A stretch of 11,261 nt of DNA from Scenedesmus sp. ARA3 (Eukaryota > Chlorophyta > Chlorophyceae > Sphaeropleales > Scenedesmaceae): assembly GCA_004335835.1 (NCBI GenBank), contig RWJK01001775.1, positions 16,958-28,218 of the forward strand, in the 5' to 3' direction. Below, piece by piece: positions 7,084 through 11,261 of this stretch. How positions within the stretch are numbered: position 1 is the stretch's first letter; the number at the start of each line of letters is the position of its first letter. Position numbers and translations under genes: made by a program. The notes under the pieces were generated by a model that searched no databases, was not told the origin of the DNA, and saw only the letters and a program-made list of their open reading frames with translations.

Positions 7084-7201
7084 CAAGTGTCGCCAAAGGA
7101 GCAGCAGTCACTGCCATTGAGTGGCCATATGACGTGTCTTAATAACATGTGTGCATTGTTATGCACAGCCCACAATGAGCAGCCGCTGCACACCTGCATG
7201 G

Positions 7202-7228
7202 CACTCCTGCATACGGTATGCAGGAGTG
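7202..7228. repeat. 27-base perfect palindrome
   Basis: Thirteen-base arms CACTCCTGCATAC and GTATGCAGGAGTG are separated by a single G. Copies of GCTGCACACCTGCATGGC flank it on both sides. It could form a cruciform, bind a dimeric protein, or mark a fold-back element. No neighbouring gene explains it. Confidence 0.85.
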
Positions 7229-7531
7229 AGGCACTCCTCAGATGTGCATCATTGCTGCACACCTGCATGGCTTCACAACTTGCCAAACAAACTCTGTGAG
7301 ACAACAGCTGTAAGCACATCAGCTGCAGGATGCAGCGTTGCCCTGGGCGGGATTCCCACCTGGACGTCTATGAAACTCTCCTCTCTCATTACTGCTGCTG
7401 CCTCCATCATCCTGCCAGGCAGACATATGACTGGACCCAGGAGATCCAGAAATGGAAATAAGTACCTGAAATAAATATCATTCTTCTGTCTGGGCAGAGC
7501 TCTTGCATTCCTATGCTCAAAGCGCCCAGGA

Positions 7532-7569
7532 AGTGGAGCTACCAGTACAGACCTGTACGTAGCTCCACT
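7532..7569. repeat. 17-bp stem hairpin
   Basis: AGTGGAGCTAC, then CA (bulge), GTACAG, loop AC, CTGTAC and GTAGCTCCACT form a 17-base-pair stem with one two-base bulge. No U-tract follows, and it is too short for a typical miRNA precursor. Confidence 0.75.
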
Positions 7570-7896
7570 CGGGCCTAGGGCTGATCTGACGGTATGCTGG
7601 ACTTCTGTAACTCATCTGCCCTCCAGCGATCTCTCCATGCTTATTCAGCAGTTTTTTTCCTGATGGAGCCGCGGCAATTTCACGTCAACAACGTATGAGC
7701 TGACCAGAACGACTCACCGCAAGCTGCTGCTGGGCTACGTCAGCCACTGGATAACAGGCACTTTCAAACCTTTGAAATTTACCAGGCCGAAATCGTGTTG
7801 CTAAGCAGATGGTGCAAACAGCCTGACCTTACGTGCGTGAACAGTCGCTGCAGTCCCGTGTAGCATATGCAGCTGGCATGCCTCTTGGTTTCACAG

Positions 7897-8054
7897 ATGA
7901 CAATGAAAAAGCAAAGAAAGACGTGGATTGGGGCTGCAGGCAAGACGAGAGTAGCTGTAGTGCTAGCGGCTTTGGTGTCTGCTTTGCTGGGTGCCCAGCT
8001 ATGGGCTCAATGGAGCAGCACACATGATCTTGACACGATATCTTGGAAGATGAG
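7897..8054 (+). CDS. exon 1 of GT25 gene: cytosolic tail and anchor
   Basis: Encodes MTMKKQRKTWIGAAGKTR followed by the hydrophobic VAVVLAALVSALLGAQLWA and a short stem. The donor is ATGAG|GTGCGT at 8054/8055, phase 2. The next intron (8055-8568, 514 bases) stays partly open in some frames but shows no family sequence. Confidence 0.8.
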
Positions 8055-10867
8055 GTGCGTCTCAACCTAAAGGAAGCAAATCAGTTGCGCTGTCAGCCGA
8101 CAGCTCAGTCAGCTGGCTGTATGCAGTGCCGCATCAGCAGCAACCAGCACTGCTGCTTGATCATGGCTCACTTGCAGGAGAGTTTGCTGCACTGCTGGAT
8201 GTGAGAGCAGCGCCTGCATCGCCACGCCTGAACAATCTGCATGCACACCCTCCCTTCTCCACGCATCAGTTGCTGTCTGACCCCTGCATGCTGCCTACCA
8301 AAGCCCCACCCACCCGCCTTGCAGTCTGCTGTCGCCAGAATGCAATCGCAAGAGTGTGCGTCGTGTTCTTTGGGGTTCACTCACTTGCGTTGTGGTCCCA
8401 GGCAATGAAGTCACCCTTTTCCGTGCACTTTGGGAATCACGTGCCTGCTGCAGACACTGCACATGTTGCGGCGCGGGTAACTGTGACAATTACATTCCAG
8501 CTGCTGCGTTGGCTGCTTACAAGTAGCAGGACCTGCTGCTGCCTCCTGTCCTGCCATGCCTGTTACAGGGGAGTTCTGAGGGTTAAAGTGCCCGAGAGCA
8601 AGTGGAAGGAGCTTGAAGCGGCCAAACGCATCATGCCCAAAGACGCCACGTACCAAAACATGACAGCGCAGCAGCTTCGGGAGGAGCTGCCAGTGCGGGT
8701 GATCTCTCTCGCCCGCGCAACGGAGCGCCGCACAACAGTCAGCAAGGTCCTTGAAGCAGCAGGTGCGGCACGCGCAGGCAAAACTTTATGCCATGTTTAG
8801 GTACGCAGGCACAGACATGGTGTCCTGCAGCCTGCAGCTGTCATGGCGGCAGTGCGCAATGCTGATGATGCAGGAAGGCGCACGCAGCAATGGTTGCAGC
8901 TGCATACCTACCATCAGCAACAGCTGCCTGCTGTGCTCAACAGGTGCTTTGCCATGCCTCGCGTGTTCATCCAGTATGACTGTACGCGACAACACTGCAC
9001 GCCCTGAGCCTGCGTTGCTCGCTGCCTCCTCTCATGCTTGTGTGACCTTCGAGCTTGTGGACGCAGTTGATGCCAGTAATTAAAAAAAGTAACACGTCTA
9101 TCCCAACAGCTGCTGTTGATGAGTGAGTACGCACAGATCAGTAACATGAGCACCGCCTTCTTGCATGTCATGCAGGTGTGACCTACGAGCTTGTGGATGC
9201 AGTTGATGCCGCCAACACATCCATCCCGATTTCTGATGTCAAGAAGTGAGTAAGAGCAGTAAAACAACCCAGGCCTGTGATTGCAGCTAGCATGCACCCA
9301 AGCCACGCTTCTCGCCTCTTGGACCCACCGTGTTACATGCAGATTGGTATCACAGCGCAGGTCAGAGCGCAGAGCAGGCCGGCATGGTTACATCACATGC
9401 GAATGATGTAGCAGTACCAACCAGGTTGAACCTGAGAATGTGCTCTGCATGGCATGTCATGTGCAGAGCTCTGCATGGCATGGCATAATTTAGGACGAAT
9501 GTATATGCAGTTGATGCAAAGCTGCGCACCTTCAAGCAAAGCTGGACCAGGAGGACCCGCTCAAACCCTCATGTGCTGAGCTCTGAATGGCATGTCGTGC
9601 GTTTGCCGCACTCTCTGTCTGCGGGTCTGTCTGCAGGTTTGTGCGCGGCTACCGGCTCAGGCACTGGAAGGATGCTGAGAGATACAGGTTCCACCGTCAA
9701 AAGGTGGCTGTGGATGTGTCACACTACCAGAATCTAGATCGCATCCTCAAGGAAAACAGGACAGCAGTCATCTTGGAAGATGATGTCAACCTGCCTGAGG
9801 CGGGCAGAAACAAGGATGCATGGTACATCAGGGTGCTTGCAGCTCTGCAAGAGCTGCCTCAGGTGGGTGTGTCGGTCACAGCTGCAGTAATGATCTGTTA
9901 GTGACAAATGTCAGTAACAACTGCAGTGACAGCTCTGCACTGTAATGCGGGGATGGGCCAAAAAAGCCTGCCAAGATGTGAGACTGGCAATGGCAGCAGT
10001 TGATGGAGAGGGCAGTTGCAAGCACTGCAACTGTGGAATCACAGCTAGACGCTCGTGGAAACTCACAGGCAGTACAAGCACATGCAGTACAAGCGTCAGG
10101 ACAGGTTGCAGCAGCACAAGTTCCAGCAGTACAAGCATATGCAGTACAAGCGCACACAGTGCAAGTGCATCCCGGACTAGTTGCAGCAGTACAAGCGCAT
10201 GCAGTGCGAGTGCTTGCAGCGCAAGTGCAGTGAGTACAGGTTGCAGCAGCACAAGCGCATGCAGTGCGAGTGCTTGCAGCACAAATGCAGTGAGTACAGG
10301 TTGCAGCAGCACAAGCCTGCGCTGAAATGACCTGCGCAGACATCGCACAGCCTTCACCTGCTGCGTGAATTGAAAGATTGCAGTGCAGTGGTCATGCAAC
10401 GGTGCTATTGTTTGTTTGCCTGCAATTTTCCCTGAAGGCCTGGGCTGTGCTGCGCCTGAGAATTTGTTTGGACAAGCTGAAGAATGGTACTTACGTCTGC
10501 CTGCAAATCTGCTCTGCAGGATTGGGATGTGCTGTACGTGGACACCTGCACTGAGAAGCGCGGCGCAGTACTAGGTGACCACGTGAGGGTTGCACGGCAA
10601 GCATTGTGCACATTGGGATACATAGCAACGCCGCGCTTTGCGCGCAAGGCGCTGGCGCAGGTGAGGACATCCAACCTGCGCCTGCGGACGCCATTTGTCG
10701 ACCTTTTGTACGCCAACATGATAGAGCATTTGGAGGTGGCAGGGTATGTAGCTGCGCCGCCGCTAGCAGGCTTTTCAAGTGCAAAATCAACCATGGATTA
10801 TGCAGCCGCCTATGCAAACCTGACTGACTGGGACAAGTGGGTGATGGGCTGGCGGCGGTTGCATTAA
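7897..10867 (+). CDS. glycosyltransferase family 25 protein, five exons
   Basis: Predicted 331-aa GT25-family enzyme (the family of LPS-biosynthesis and collagen galactosyltransferases), which transfers sugar, usually galactose, from a UDP-sugar. Exons: 7897-8054, 8569-8762, 9176-9245, 9637-9862, 10520-10867; all junction phases agree (2, 1, 2, 0). The N-terminus is basic (KKQRKTW) and followed by one anchor at about 17-37, so a type II Golgi/ER protein. Family motifs in order: LPVRVISLARATERR (93-107), YELVDAVDA (121-129), VDVSHYQNLDRI (167-178), AVILEDDVNL (184-193, the acidic metal/nucleotide-sugar motif), DWDVLYVD (217-224), LGYIATPRFARKAL (248-261) and PFVDLLY (274-280). Sequons NMT, NRT and NLT lie on the predicted luminal side. 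The start at 7897 is preferred, directly after a possible tttcacag acceptor; an in-frame ATG at 7867 adds ten residues, and a stop (TAG at 7861) lies just before it. Sugar and acceptor specificity cannot be told. Confidence 0.87.
8569..8762 (+). CDS. exon 2 of GT25 gene: start of the catalytic domain
   Basis: The acceptor is gttacag|G at 8568/8569 and the donor GCAG|GTGCGG at 8762/8763, phases 2 and 1. It encodes a charged stem (SKWKELEAAKRIMPK) and LPVRVISLARATERRTTV, the opening strand and Arg-rich signature of GT25 proteins. Confidence 0.87.
9034..9122 (+). pseudogene. decayed duplicate of GT25 exon 3
   Basis: Reads CVTFELVDAVDASN and then TAA, matching VTYELVDAVDAAN of the real exon 3, which begins 136 bases further on. 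The acceptor position has gcttgtg instead of gcaggtg, an A-rich insertion carries stops, and the downstream GTGAGT donor is kept. It is therefore a dead tandem copy within intron 2. Confidence 0.85.
9176..9245 (+). CDS. exon 3 of GT25 gene
   Basis: The acceptor is catgcag|GT at 9175/9176 and the donor AAGAA|GTGAGT at 9245/9246; 70 bases, entering in phase 1 and leaving in phase 2. It encodes VTYELVDAVDAANTSIPISD, the segment after the ERR signature that contains the family's AVD motif. Intron 3 (9246-9636, 391 bases) holds several GCTCTGCATGGCATG repeats. Confidence 0.87.
9637..9862 (+). CDS. exon 4 of GT25 gene: LEDD motif
   Basis: The acceptor is tctgcag|G at 9636/9637 and the donor CTCAG|GTGGGT at 9862/9863. 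It encodes FVRGYRLRHWKDAERYRFHR, VDVSHYQNLDRILKENRT and AVILEDDVNLPEAGR. The SHY and LEDD blocks match the LSH and LEDD motifs of GT25 enzymes. Confidence 0.9.
10069..10317. repeat. higher-order minisatellite in intron 4 of the GT25 gene
   Basis: A two-level repeat. Short 15-27-base subunits beginning GCAGTACAAGC or GCAGCAGCACAAGC are arranged in a larger unit of exactly 60 bases; 10201-10260 and 10261-10320 agree except for a few bases. Earlier copies are more diverged. The period is a multiple of three, so open frames run through it on both strands; these are not regarded as genes. Confidence 0.9.
10520..10867 (+). CDS. exon 5 (last) of GT25 gene
   Basis: The acceptor is ctctgcag|GAT at 10519/10520, phase 0, and the exon runs to TAA at 10865. 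It encodes DWDVLYVDTCTEKRG, a cysteine-poor core, LGYIATPRFARKAL and LRTPFVDLLYANMIEH, the family's late motifs, and ends WVMGWRRLH. An internal CAG|GTGAGG at 10660/10661 resembles a donor, but the domain continues in frame across it. Confidence 0.88.
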   Translation, partial: DWDVLYVDTCTEKRGAVLGDHVRVARQALCTLGYIATPRFARKALAQVRTSNLRLRTPFVDLLYANMIEHLEVAGYVAAPPLAGFSSAKSTMDYAAAYANLTDWDKWVMGWRRLH

Positions 10868-11261
10868 ATTGCTGCCTTTTGACCTACGAAACAGGTAGAC
10901 CAGGGCCTGCAAATGCAGTACAATTGAGCACACACAGTTGCATTGAGAACCGTTGACGGTGCGCACGTAAGTAAGCCGAGGCGACTGTTAGACTTGTTAC
11001 TTGAAACCAGCTTTGACAGCTGCGTTGGAGCGTATCTGCACACCTGCATTGCAGCGTACTTGCGGCTGCAGTCACTGCAGTCATGTTGAGTTCTGTGCAA
11101 AGCAGCTGATCGGTAAACAGGCAGGGTTTTCATCACATAGCGCTTGAAGGTGGGCGCCAGGGTGCTGCATTATATTCCCGATTGGCATGCATGCATGCAT
11201 CATATTTGAGTGTAGCACTGCAAGTGTTGCCCTGCGGCGCTGTCAACCACTTTGTACGCTG
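10868..11261. other. region downstream of the GT25 gene
   Basis: Presumed 3' UTR and intergenic DNA. No TGTAA follows the stop codon within the window, so the poly(A) site may use a variant signal or lie outside. The only repeat seen is a (GCAT)4 run at 11184-11199. I see no further gene. Confidence 0.5.

Larger units (their letters stand above)
6606..7866. other. intergenic region upstream of the GT25 gene
   Basis: No protein gene could be supported here: all open frames are under about 110 codons, overlap one another and show no recognisable motif. The region contains a short ATTAAAAAGTGG stretch near 6832, palindromic elements at 7027-7083, 7202-7228 and 7532-7569, and an 18-base direct repeat (GCTGCACACCTGCATGGC at 7185-7202 and 7254-7271). 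The promoter of the GT25 gene must lie in the right part, but no TATA box was recognised. A short upstream exon cannot be excluded. Confidence 0.55.

Noticed and set aside
8178..8200. Possible 23-base exon between cttgcag and GTGAGA
   Set aside because: Its length would shift the frame between exons 1 and 2 of the GT25 gene.
8126..8568. Open frame continuous with GT25 exon 2 on its 5' side
   Set aside because: No family resemblance, no anchor, and exon 1 joins exon 2 in phase across it; treated as intron that happens to be open.
10069..10317. CRISPR-like periodic array
   Set aside because: Units are contiguous with no unique spacers, and the genome is eukaryotic.
9876..10399. Long open frames on both strands rich in Cys/Ala/Thr or Leu/Val repeats
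   Set aside because: They are produced by the 60-base minisatellite, whose period is a multiple of three, and lie inside a GT25 intron.
10661..10666. CAG|GTGAGG donor-like site inside GT25 exon 5
   Set aside because: The protein motif order continues in frame across it, with no fitting acceptor needed before PFVDLLY.

Overview
The window looks like nuclear DNA of a green alga, probably Chlorophyceae. It has intron-rich genes with short exons, donors mostly of GTGNG type and acceptors ending CAG, moderately high GC with many CAG/CTG tracts, and a TGTAA motif of the kind that volvocalean algae use as a poly(A) signal. No bacterial operon layout, rRNA, tRNA or CRISPR array was seen. Organism and exon borders are inferred from sequence alone.

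Three protein genes can be assembled by matching splice phase and protein-family continuity. On the minus strand, at the left, lies a five-exon FkbM-type methyltransferase gene (3698 to 259, 383 aa). Upstream of it in the same orientation is a second, divergent FkbM-type gene in three exons (5805 to 4199, 365 aa). On the plus strand, at the right, is a five-exon glycosyltransferase family 25 gene (7897 to 10867, 331 aa). All three predicted proteins start with a short tail and one hydrophobic segment and carry N-glycosylation sequons, as expected of type II Golgi/ER membrane enzymes. A shared role in making or methylating a cell-surface or secreted glycan is plausible but is inference.

The roughly 2 kb between the two divergently transcribed parts (about 5806 to 7866) has no convincing gene of its own. 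It holds a 154-bp second copy of the 5' end of the middle gene (its first exon with ATG and splice donor), a dense cluster of perfect palindromes near 6258-6334, and three more palindromes or hairpins between 7027 and 7569.

The most striking property of the window is repeated local duplication of exon pieces together with their splice sites. The left FkbM gene has four copies of one 57-base exon end, two copies of the start of its last exon, and an in-frame duplication of the head of exon 4 that creates two same-phase acceptors. The middle gene has two first exons. The GT25 gene has a decayed extra copy of exon 3. Within-gene periods are mostly about 125-215 bp. Some copies are clearly dead; others keep splice sites and could give alternative transcripts. 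Intronic (CAG)n tracts, a 60-bp higher-order minisatellite and a 68-bp tandem duplication show the same tendency.
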